Positions 17,783 to 25,910 of a DNA stretch of 64,000 nt are shown piece by piece; position 1 is the first letter of the stretch; each line of letters starts with the position of its first letter. This stretch comes from Glaciimonas sp. PAMC28666 (GTDB taxonomy: Bacteria > Pseudomonadota > Gammaproteobacteria > Burkholderiales > Burkholderiaceae_D): positions 1,860,001-1,924,000 of the forward strand of contig NZ_CP070304.1 of the NCBI RefSeq assembly GCF_016917355.1, read 5' to 3'. A program made the position numbers and the translations under genes. A model generated the notes under the pieces. The model was not told the DNA's origin. It searched no databases and worked only from the letters and a program-made list of their open reading frames with translations.

Positions 17783-17844
17783 AGCGCGCCGAACACGCTA
17801 GATAGCCATCGCACGTTAACGTTCTTATAGTTTCCTTCTTATTT

Positions 17845-19983
17845 TTGCCTTTTTCGATTCAATTTTTAACTATTATTCACATCGTGTTCTCCATTCCATT
17901 TCGCAAAAAAACGCCTCTTGTCCTCCAGACCGAACCTACAGAATGTGGCTTGGCATGTCTCGCAATGGTATTGGGGCACTATGGTCATAATCTGTCACTG
18001 TTCTCTTTACGTCGCGAGTATGCGGTCAGTATCGATGCCGGCATGTCGATGCTGGATCTCGCCAAACTGGCGATACGCTTTAAGCTGACGCCACGCGCGC
18101 TAAGCGGTCGGGTCGACCAGTTGCAGAGTATTGCGACGCCAGCCATTCTGCACTGGGAAGGTAACCACTATGTGGTGCTCCAGCGCGTCACCAAGCGCTA
18201 CATTGAAGTGATCGATCCGGCATTAGGAAAGCGTCGTTTTACCCATCAGGAAGCGGAAGCAAAATTTACCAGTTTTGTACTTGAATTGGCCCCAACGCCG
18301 GAATTCTCACCCAAAAAGACCGGACAAAAATTACGCGCCAAGGATTTCATTGCGCTCGTCAGGGACACCACCGGTCTGCGCACAGCCCGCACCGCGCTGG
18401 CCATCATCGGCCTGATTCTCATGTTTATAGGGCCATCGTATATCCAGTTGACTGTTGATAACGCGATTAAGCAGGGCGACGTTGACTACGTGTTAATGAT
18501 AGGCAGTTTGTTCGGACTACTCTACTTCTTTGAGGTGATCGTCAACTTTGTACAAAGCCTGGCGACCCTTGCGCTGCAAAGTCGCTACACCAGCGCTGTA
18601 GCACAGATGATCCACACGCGCTTGATGGACCGCTCCTTGTCGGCATCGACGCGCTCTGGCTCAGGCACCGGCCTCATACTGGACAAGACCGCAACCGCAA
18701 CGGCGACCTTTGCTGTACACGGGTATCTCGACTTTGCGGTAAAGACAACAGTACTGATTGTCGGTCTCCTTTTTATGATGGCCTACAGCCTAAAACTATC
18801 GCTGATTACTTTTTGCTCAATGAGCTTGCTTCTGGTATTTCGCATGCTTTTGCAAGGACGTTATAAGAAAGAATTCGATCAGGAAATCAGCGCACGAGGG
18901 CGCTTCGATAATGCCATCGTAGAAAATGAAATGAACATCCAGTCACTCAAAGCCAATGCGATGGAATGGGGGCGCGGGCAAAAAATTGATCAATATTTGC
19001 GCGTATTATTGAATTGTACTTATCGCAAAGACCGCATCATGCTATTTCTGACTAGCGGTGGCAATGGGATGATGCAGCTTGAAAAGATTTTGTGTATCGG
19101 TTTGGGCGCAACGGCAGTCATTGCAGGCGATATGACGATTGGAATGTTATATGCCTTCGTCCAATATAAATTAATATTTTCCGGTGCCGCTGACCAGTTG
19201 ATGCAACGATGGCTTGAACATGACGCGCTCGACGTTCCGCTGAATCGCATTCAGGACCACCTGGAAAGCCCCTGCGAAACGTTGGATCGCAACGCAGACA
19301 AACGCAATTCATTAGGTTCGGTAACATCCCTGATCGTGCAACACCTGTCGTATAGCTTTCCCGGCCGATCCTCCGCGCTATTTCAAGGCTTGAATTTTTC
19401 GATCAACGCCGGAAGCCGTCATTTAATTATAGGCGAGAGTGGCAGTGGAAAAACTACCTTCCTGCGTATCATGTGTGGCCTGGTGACGCCAACAAATGGA
19501 ACCGTGATTGTCAACGGCAGCGCGTTCGACGACTATCTGCCCCAAGATATCAGAAGTAAAATAAAAATTATCCATGCTGATGAAGACTTCTTTTCCGGCA
19601 GTCTTTCCGACAACATCTGCGGATTCTCGGTCGACCCTGATATGGCGCGCATTGAAGAAGTCTGTACATTGGCATGCATCAATGACGTCATTTTAAAAAT
19701 GCCGCACGGCTATCAGACACCGCTCACCCCCGGCACGCCAATACTCTCTGCCGGGCAACGGCAACGGTTGGCAATCGCCCGCGCTTTATATTCGAACCCC
19801 GCCGTCCTGCTATGTGACGAAATCACCGCCAATCTGGATGACAGTACCGCACGTCAGGTTATTGCTAACCTTTGTGCGACCCCAATGGCACTCGTGTTTT
19901 GCAGCCATGAACCAGCGCTTTTTTCTACCGATATTACACGTTATGAAATAAAGCAAGGACAGCTGCATCAGGTTTCAGTATGA
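17845..19983 (+). CDS. C39 peptidase-containing ABC exporter for double-glycine peptides
   Basis: Exporter of the CvaB/LagD type that cleaves the GG leader and secretes the core peptide. The N-terminal C39 peptidase has Gln28, Cys34 (LQTEPTECGLACLAMVL), His108 (EGNHYVVL) and Asp124 (IDPALGK), a complete catalytic set. A six-helix transmembrane domain follows (about residues 175-430). The ATPase has Walker A GESGSGKTT, an altered signature LSAGQRQR (LSGGQ is usual), Walker B AVLLCDEITANLD and the His of FCSHEP. Start uncertain: TTG 17845 or GTG 17884, neither with a clear Shine-Dalgarno; numbering here uses the TTG. It overlaps the next gene by ATGA. Confidence 0.9.
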   Translation: MPFSIQFLTIIHIVFSIPFRKKTPLVLQTEPTECGLACLAMVLGHYGHNLSLFSLRREYAVSIDAGMSMLDLAKLAIRFKLTPRALSGRVDQLQSIATPAILHWEGNHYVVLQRVTKRYIEVIDPALGKRRFTHQEAEAKFTSFVLELAPTPEFSPKKTGQKLRAKDFIALVRDTTGLRTARTALAIIGLILMFIGPSYIQLTVDNAIKQGDVDYVLMIGSLFGLLYFFEVIVNFVQSLATLALQSRYTSAVAQMIHTRLMDRSLSASTRSGSGTGLILDKTATATATFAVHGYLDFAVKTTVLIVGLLFMMAYSLKLSLITFCSMSLLLVFRMLLQGRYKKEFDQEISARGRFDNAIVENEMNIQSLKANAMEWGRGQKIDQYLRVLLNCTYRKDRIMLFLTSGGNGMMQLEKILCIGLGATAVIAGDMTIGMLYAFVQYKLIFSGAADQLMQRWLEHDALDVPLNRIQDHLESPCETLDRNADKRNSLGSVTSLIVQHLSYSFPGRSSALFQGLNFSINAGSRHLIIGESGSGKTTFLRIMCGLVTPTNGTVIVNGSAFDDYLPQDIRSKIKIIHADEDFFSGSLSDNICGFSVDPDMARIEEVCTLACINDVILKMPHGYQTPLTPGTPILSAGQRQRLAIARALYSNPAVLLCDEITANLDDSTARQVIANLCATPMALVFCSHEPALFSTDITRYEIKQGQLHQVSV

Positions 19984-20819
19984 AAATCATTGGTCATGGT
20001 TGGTATGCACGATTAATCTGGTGGATTACCGGCTCAGCTCTATTTTTACATCATCGGCGCTTCGCCCTGAACCATGAGCGTATTTTTTCCAGTATGCAAT
20101 CATTAAAACGGGAAGATACGTTTTTACGGCATATACAGGCTGACGCGCACATAGGCCGATTTTACAGGACTCTCTGCAGAACAAAGCAAGGCGACGCTTC
20201 GCAGCTCATTAAGAACAAAGTCCAGGTGCAGGAATGCCCCGAACTGTTCGCCCCAGCTACAGTGCGTCCCATCATATTTTCGTTGCATTGGGTAGATCTG
20301 TTTTTTTGCGTCGCCGGGCTAGCGAACTATTGCTCAAAAAATGGCACAGAGTTGATGGTAATTCGGCGTCAGACCGCAATGAATTTTAACGCCGATGCGA
20401 TCGTTGCGCTAACTCAACGCTCAGGCGTTACCGTCCATTTCGTCGCCCCGGGTGAACCTGCGCTATTGCAAAAGATTCAAACTCATTTAGACAAAAACTG
20501 GCCGGTGCTAATATTAGTCGATCTGTGGGGGAACTACGGTCCAACCCGCACGATTCGTTATCAAAATAAGTCATTGCAAATCTGCACCAGCCCTTTCCTG
20601 CTCGCTAAGCGCTTACGCGCTTCAATATTTATTGCGAAGACGCAGGGATCCGCAGCGCACGGTGGGCTCACGATCAAAGTCGACGCAATATCCGATGCCC
20701 CAGTTCTTAAACTCGCACCATTGATGCAGCGAGTGACGCAGGATTTATGGGATAGCATCGGCGATGGCTATTGGCTCAGCTGGGATTCGTATCCCAATTT
20801 TTTTTATCATTATCCGTAA
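19980..20819 (+). CDS. LpxL/HtrB-like acyltransferase embedded in the bacteriocin export operon
   Basis: 279-residue protein that resembles the lysophospholipid/lipid A acyltransferase family: SLHWVDLFFCVAGL (position of the catalytic His/Asp), LLQKIQTHLDKNWPVLILVD and SPFLLAKRLRASIFIA align with the LpxL core. The catalytic motif reads HxxD instead of the classical Hx4D, so activity is uncertain. One N-terminal hydrophobic stretch (LIWWITGSALFL) suggests membrane association. ATGA overlap with the exporter shows it is part of the operon. It may acylate the peptide, or alter the producer's lipid A as a self-protection device; both are inference. Confidence 0.55.
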   Translation: MKIIGHGWYARLIWWITGSALFLHHRRFALNHERIFSSMQSLKREDTFLRHIQADAHIGRFYRTLCRTKQGDASQLIKNKVQVQECPELFAPATVRPIIFSLHWVDLFFCVAGLANYCSKNGTELMVIRRQTAMNFNADAIVALTQRSGVTVHFVAPGEPALLQKIQTHLDKNWPVLILVDLWGNYGPTRTIRYQNKSLQICTSPFLLAKRLRASIFIAKTQGSAAHGGLTIKVDAISDAPVLKLAPLMQRVTQDLWDSIGDGYWLSWDSYPNFFYHYP

Positions 20820-20822
20820 GCC

Positions 20823-22103
20823 ATGTTCATTCAACGCACGCTCCGCCAACGCATATATCATCAGTTAATTTTTCTGAAGACGACCGCAGTCGAACCCTTT
20901 GCACATCCCATTATCGGTATCAAACTGGTGGCTTGGATGTCGTCGATAATGATAGCAATTCTGCTCATCTCATCGATATTGCTATCGCACGCAGAAATAC
21001 ATCCCTCCCGCGGCATCTACATGAGCGCCTCACGCATGGTCGAAATCAGAGCACCAGTCGCAGGAGCACTGATGGCGGTATTTGTCAAAGAAGGTCAGCC
21101 GGTAAAACGCGGGACACCGCTATTTTCCGTTGCCCAGACCATTGGTAATGAGAACGGCCCTTTGGTGAACAGTCGTCAATCTGCGCTGCGTTCACAAATA
21201 GAAGAGGCAGATAAGAATCTGGCGCTCACCAAGCAGGATATTGTACTTAGCAAAGCCGCATCTGTAGAAAATCGTCGCGCTTTAGAAGCTGAAAAGATAC
21301 AGCTGCAATCAGCGGGCAAACTCACTGATGACATGATCAGGATCGAACAAGAAAAACTGAATCGTAGCAAGCAACTCCATACCAGCGGGCTCATCACGTT
21401 CTCTGATTGGCAAGAGATGAACAAGCAATTCATGTCGCGCCAGCTAGAGCGCATACGTCTGACTCAGCAACAAGATCAGAACCGTAAGCAACTACAACAG
21501 GTGTCGACAGATCTAGCGCGTGAATTGGGTCGCATCGAAAAATCCAGTAACGATATCGCTTCGCAAAAATTCACACTGATACAGAACATCAGCACCATGA
21601 CTGAGGACGTCGTCACCGCTTATGCGCCCAGCGATGGCGTTATTGTCGATGTATTGCAGGTATTGGGAAACAATGTGCAGGCCGGCCAAAAATCGGTTGT
21701 GACCATGGAGGTAGCGAATCAAAAAGACGCAACACCACGCGTTATCGCCTATATCGGCTCTCAGGATATCGGCACGATTGACACCAACTTAAACGCGCGC
21801 CTCTGGTTCGACGCTTATCCGGCCGATACCTATGGCACCTTCCCCGCGCGTATCGAACGGATTTCCAAAATGCCCATCAGCAATCCCGATAATATGCCAG
21901 TCAAACTCAAGGCCGGACAAACCTACTACCAGGCAACCTTAAGACTGGAACAGCCCTACGACCGGCACGGAAAATTGCTAGTCCTTTCCGATGGCTTGAG
22001 TCTGACGGTCGATCTGGTCGGCGAACGCAAGACCGTACTGGAATGGGTCATCGCACCGATTAATCGCATCCGCGAACGGGTTTTTTCGCGCACGTCATCA
22101 TGA
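20823..22103 (+). CDS. HlyD/CvaA-family periplasmic adaptor
   Basis: 426-residue membrane fusion protein. A cytoplasmic N-terminus and one transmembrane helix (about residues 35-57) precede a biotinyl-lipoyl half motif (VEIRAPVAGALMAVFVKEGQPVKRG). A long alpha-helical hairpin rich in Gln/Glu/Lys (about residues 115-255) is followed by the second lipoyl half (TAYAPSDGVIVDVLQVLGNNVQAG) and a beta-barrel end. It would bridge the ABC exporter and the TolC-like protein. It begins three bases after the acyltransferase stop and overlaps tolC by ATGA. Confidence 0.9.
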   Translation: MFIQRTLRQRIYHQLIFLKTTAVEPFAHPIIGIKLVAWMSSIMIAILLISSILLSHAEIHPSRGIYMSASRMVEIRAPVAGALMAVFVKEGQPVKRGTPLFSVAQTIGNENGPLVNSRQSALRSQIEEADKNLALTKQDIVLSKAASVENRRALEAEKIQLQSAGKLTDDMIRIEQEKLNRSKQLHTSGLITFSDWQEMNKQFMSRQLERIRLTQQQDQNRKQLQQVSTDLARELGRIEKSSNDIASQKFTLIQNISTMTEDVVTAYAPSDGVIVDVLQVLGNNVQAGQKSVVTMEVANQKDATPRVIAYIGSQDIGTIDTNLNARLWFDAYPADTYGTFPARIERISKMPISNPDNMPVKLKAGQTYYQATLRLEQPYDRHGKLLVLSDGLSLTVDLVGERKTVLEWVIAPINRIRERVFSRTSS

Positions 22104-23521
22104 TAAAGAATTTAAAATTTACCACCATATCTCTGCCGCAATCTCCGGGAAAGGTACGCCGTTTTGTTCGGATGGTGATTCAAGCCATCGGCTTTCTCGG
22201 TATCAGCGCGCACCTTGCCCATCATGCTGTTGCCGCCGATCTTTCCGAGGTTTACCAGGCAAGTGTTCAAAGCAATCCCCAATTCCTGGCTGCGCAGGAT
22301 ACGTATCGCGCACAGCAGGAAAAAATGCCTCAGGCACGCTCGATGTTTCTACCAAAGGTCAGCGCCGATGCCTTTGCGCGCCGTCAGGGGAAGTCCGCCA
22401 TATCGATTCAGGACACTGAAGTACCGAGTGCCTGGTATGACAGCCAGGGTTATAGCTTGTCCGTATCGCAAGCGCTGTTTGATCCTTTGGCGTTACCGAA
22501 TTATCGCCAGGCCCAGCTGATCAATTTGTTAGCCGCCGTTGAGTTTGCACAAGCTAAACAGCAATTAATTCTCACCGTTGCAAAGACCTATTTTGAAGTA
22601 TTGTCTGCCACCGACGACTTACGTTTAATCCGTGACCATTGCCGCATGTTGCGCGAACAACTGACAATGAACCAAAGGCGTCTTGAAGCTGGTGCGGCCA
22701 CGATCATGGATACCAATGAAACCGAGGCACAATATAATCTGGGTAAAGCCGATGAAATCCGTGCGCTTAACCAACTAGCATTAAAAAAAGCCGCGCTTGG
22801 CCAGATCAGCGGCTTGCACCAACCAAGTCTATTGGCACTCAGCGATACACTTACTCCAGTGCCGGAGGCTCTGGAGCAACTCGCCGCATTTGAAGAGCAG
22901 GCAAAACGTGACCATTATTCCGTCCAGCATGCTACGCTGTCACTAGCGATTGCACGTAACGAAGTAAAGAAATCGCGCGCAGGATACAGTCCAAGTGCCA
23001 GCCTGGTGGCAAGCCACGATTATCAACGCATTCAAAATACCGACACACCGCAATTGCTCCTGAACGGCGGCCATAACAATCGGATCGGGTTAGAAATCCA
23101 CATGCCGATTTTTGACGGCCTCATCACCAATAGTAGAGTAAATGAAGCGGTTGCCTTGAAAAGCAAGGCAGAAAATAACATGGAAGAAGCGCGCCGTGTC
23201 GCCAGGCTCGACGTTCAGGAGGCCTACCTCAACCTGCATAGCGCCGCCGCCCGTGACGCCGCACTTAGAAAGGCGGAGCAATATGCAAGTAAAGCGGTGG
23301 ATGCAAATCGCCTTGCATTTGAAGAAAATATGCGTCTGAACACTGACCTGCTGGAAATCGAAAATAAACGCTACCAAATTCAACGGGATTTGCTGAAGGC
23401 GCGCTATGAAATGCTGCTGGAGGGTCTGAAATTAAAAGCTGGAATCGCCGCCCTGACCGAAGCCGACATAGCGGATCTGAATAGTTTGTTGCGACACAAG
23501 ACGGTTTCGAAAGCACTGTAA
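22100..23521 (+). CDS. TolC-family outer membrane efflux/secretion channel
   Basis: 473-residue TolC-like protein with a signal segment (about residues 25-45, ending HHAVA|ADLSEVY). The two internally homologous halves begin DLSEVYQASVQSNPQFLAAQ and SVQHATLSLAIARNEVKKSRAGY. It has the PSASLVASHDY and RLDVQEAYLNLHSA segments of this family. It closes a dedicated type I secretion system; many microcin systems use the housekeeping TolC instead. A hairpin (23551-23573) follows. Confidence 0.9.
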   Translation: MIKNLKFTTISLPQSPGKVRRFVRMVIQAIGFLGISAHLAHHAVAADLSEVYQASVQSNPQFLAAQDTYRAQQEKMPQARSMFLPKVSADAFARRQGKSAISIQDTEVPSAWYDSQGYSLSVSQALFDPLALPNYRQAQLINLLAAVEFAQAKQQLILTVAKTYFEVLSATDDLRLIRDHCRMLREQLTMNQRRLEAGAATIMDTNETEAQYNLGKADEIRALNQLALKKAALGQISGLHQPSLLALSDTLTPVPEALEQLAAFEEQAKRDHYSVQHATLSLAIARNEVKKSRAGYSPSASLVASHDYQRIQNTDTPQLLLNGGHNNRIGLEIHMPIFDGLITNSRVNEAVALKSKAENNMEEARRVARLDVQEAYLNLHSAAARDAALRKAEQYASKAVDANRLAFEENMRLNTDLLEIENKRYQIQRDLLKARYEMLLEGLKLKAGIAALTEADIADLNSLLRHKTVSKAL

Positions 23522-23550
23522 GGGCATCTCCTGGCCGAAGCATAGCGCTC

Positions 23551-23573
23551 TCCGATCCTGTCCAGGGATCGGA
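23551..23573. terminator. Hairpin between convergent tolC-like and NEL genes
   Basis: tccgatcc and ggatcgga form a perfect 8-bp stem with a 7-base loop in the 66-bp gap between two convergent genes. No long U-tract exists on either side, so it is only a candidate shared terminator. Confidence 0.5.
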
Positions 23574-23587
23574 AATAAAACACTAAG

Positions 23588-25684
23588 TTAGTCAGCCCAG
23601 AATGGCATTAACGAAGCCTGCAGCCCTCTTTGAGCGAAGAAGTTTTCAATGTTGCGCAACTTAATGCTATGCATTAACTGATCCATGATTTCTTTACCCT
23701 TGATTCTGATGGCATCTGCGTCACCCGCAAGATTGACCGCCGCTAGCGATGCCTTAAGCTGATCCTCAAACGTTGTCTCCAATGCGTCATCCAATTCTTT
23801 TCGCATCCGAGCATAAAGGACTTCATCCACCCTTTTGATAACGCCTTCCAGCGGCGCCCATGAAGTAAGCCACGTCAAAAATTCGTTGTTTTCGCGATTT
23901 TTTACCTGTAGATCGGCAACCTCCAGATCATCTTCATTGACATGAGAAACGCCAAAATAGCGCATTTCTTCTATCGGAGCGATGATTTGCAATCTGGTTC
24001 GGAGTTTGACCTGAAAAGCTAAGTAAACTTCGATCACATCCACAAAGTTTAGCGTCGTCACGTGACGCCGGGCAATTTGCTCGAGACATTCCTGTCGAAA
24101 CAAATTTCTAGCGACGCTAATGAGCTCCGGCAATCGCGCGTCATAACACCGGTTTTCCACCTCGTTCGCTGCGCGCGCATTTTGCATCATCGTGAAAGTC
24201 AGTGAAACACGGTCTTCGCAGGTCGTTGTCGCATCATGGGCGAGCCAAAAGGTCTGATCCCGTAAAGGCGGCGTCGCGACCAGATCAGCCAGCCAATCCG
24301 CGATACAACGCTTAAATCCGGGGAAATTGGTATCGCCGGTTTCGCTTAATCGATCAAGAAACTTCAGAAAGGCCGGTGCACCATCCTCGCCCGCGATGGC
24401 TTGCCAGGATGCCACGGCAATTGCTAGTTGATCTTCTGGATACCACGATTTAAAAATAGCTTCAATCGGCTTCACCGATGTCACGGACTCTGCTGCGGTC
24501 ATTGAGAAATGAAACTGAGCGCCGCGGTGACCACGGTCATCGGCTAGCCGCGAGATGGTTTGCCGTGAGTCTTCGGAGAGGGGATTATTGTCCAAAATGA
24601 TCAGCATATTTCGAGAAATCGCTGTAACCGAAGGAAGCCGGGTCAGTAAGTTGTTGCTCGCATCGAGCACGTTAAGAGAGCCTGGTAACGGCGGAAGATC
24701 CGTTAGCTGATTACTTTCAACATGAAGTTGTCTCAGTTGACCAGGTAACTCCGGAAGGAAAGTAAGCAGATTATTGGAAGCCTCAAGCCGAATCACAGAT
24801 GGGGGGACTTGCTCGCATAATTGGGTCAACCGATTGTGATTGACAATAAACCATTTCGGGCTTCTTGGCATATTGACAAGAGTGCGGCTGATCAAGTTAT
24901 GCTGTAACTCTAATCTCTCCAGGCAATCGGGAAAATCGCGTGGAAAATCGACTAACTGATTGTAATTCGCTTGAAGTTCCCTCAGACGCGCGGGTAACGG
25001 TGGCAAAAACGCCAATCGGTTCTGGCTAACTTCAAGATACCTTAATGCCGAGGGTAAAGGTCCTAGTTGCGTCAGTTGATTATTGCTTAAACCAAGATGT
25101 ATCAAACCGTCGGGTAATTTCTCTATTTGTCCCGCCAATCGGTTGTCATCAAGCATCAGCTCTGTGAGAGTGCCGGGCCAGGATCTGGGCCCCTGCGTCA
25201 AGCGATTATTGCATGCAAGAAGAGAAGTTAGACGGACCGGAAGATCATCCGGCAGTTGCCTTAATTGATTGTGCGAAACGTTAAGTTCCTCCAATAAAAC
25301 GGGCAGAGATGCAGGCAAACTGCTAAGCTCATTTTCGCTCACATCAATCAAAGTAAGAACCTCGGGCAACGACTCTGGCAGAAACTTGAGTCGATTGTGC
25401 CCGGCACACAGACTTGTTACGTGGGGGGGCAAATGATCCGGCAACGTGTTTAGGTTAAGGTACTCCAGATTCAATATATTCTCCCCCCTTTCATAGCAGT
25501 CTTTCATTTTAGCGACCGCCGTATCACGTTGTTCGCCTGCGCCGGGGACGGCATCATTCCCCCAACTGTCCCACTCATCGAAAAGTGCTGTCTTATCGTT
25601 TTGCAGACGGTCTGAGGCTGTTGTCTGGTAGACAGGAGTAATCAGGGCGAACCGTGTTTGCGGAGCGTTAATTCGAGTAGGCAT
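23588..25684 (-). CDS. Leucine-rich repeat NEL-type E3 ubiquitin ligase effector (IpaH/SspH-like)
   Basis: 698-residue protein in three parts. The first 70 residues are polar with no Sec signal peptide, as in type III effectors. Residues about 70-370 hold about 14 short leucine-rich repeats of 20-21 residues with the IpaH-type LPxLPxxLxxLxVSxNxL pattern. Residues about 400-698 match the NEL (novel E3 ligase) domain, with the catalytic motif CEDRV at 489-493 (Cys489, Asp491) inside TTTCEDRVSLTFTMMQ. Known family members ubiquitinate host proteins after type III injection. No secretion genes lie in the window. A promoter region of about 220 bp separates it from the chitinase gene. Fold and chemistry are strongly supported; host target unknown. 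Confidence 0.92.
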   Translation of the reverse strand: MPTRINAPQTRFALITPVYQTTASDRLQNDKTALFDEWDSWGNDAVPGAGEQRDTAVAKMKDCYERGENILNLEYLNLNTLPDHLPPHVTSLCAGHNRLKFLPESLPEVLTLIDVSENELSSLPASLPVLLEELNVSHNQLRQLPDDLPVRLTSLLACNNRLTQGPRSWPGTLTELMLDDNRLAGQIEKLPDGLIHLGLSNNQLTQLGPLPSALRYLEVSQNRLAFLPPLPARLRELQANYNQLVDFPRDFPDCLERLELQHNLISRTLVNMPRSPKWFIVNHNRLTQLCEQVPPSVIRLEASNNLLTFLPELPGQLRQLHVESNQLTDLPPLPGSLNVLDASNNLLTRLPSVTAISRNMLIILDNNPLSEDSRQTISRLADDRGHRGAQFHFSMTAAESVTSVKPIEAIFKSWYPEDQLAIAVASWQAIAGEDGAPAFLKFLDRLSETGDTNFPGFKRCIADWLADLVATPPLRDQTFWLAHDATTTCEDRVSLTFTMMQNARAANEVENRCYDARLPELISVARNLFRQECLEQIARRHVTTLNFVDVIEVYLAFQVKLRTRLQIIAPIEEMRYFGVSHVNEDDLEVADLQVKNRENNEFLTWLTSWAPLEGVIKRVDEVLYARMRKELDDALETTFEDQLKASLAAVNLAGDADAIRIKGKEIMDQLMHSIKLRNIENFFAQRGLQASLMPFWAD

Positions 25685-25836
25685 GAGGATCGTTGTGAAG
25701 AAATTTGATTTATTTAGTAAAGCGGACGGTCATTCTGGTACTTGTAACACGGGGTAGAAAAACCGAATTATTGTTTAAGCGCGCTATAACTGAGTGAGCC
25801 TTAACAGACAAATATTCGTAACATTTTTCAACGAAA

Positions 25837-25867
25837 ATTCCCCTGCTGGCTAAGCCAAGAGGGGAAT
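25837..25867 (-). terminator. Terminator-like hairpin downstream of the chitinase gene
   Basis: attcccct and aggggaat pair over 8 bp, with an inner tggc-taa-gcca stem across a 2x2 internal loop. On the minus strand it is followed by tttcgttg, a weak U-run. It lies 44 bp after the chitinase stop. Confidence 0.6.
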
Positions 25868-25910
25868 AAAGAGACGCCATCAGTCGTATTTAATACAACC
25901 TAATCACAAT

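Noticed and set aside
23588-25684. Reading the LRR protein as an internalin-like surface adhesin
   Set aside because: It lacks a signal peptide and anchor, and the C-terminal half carries CEDRV in a NEL-like context, which fits a type III effector.
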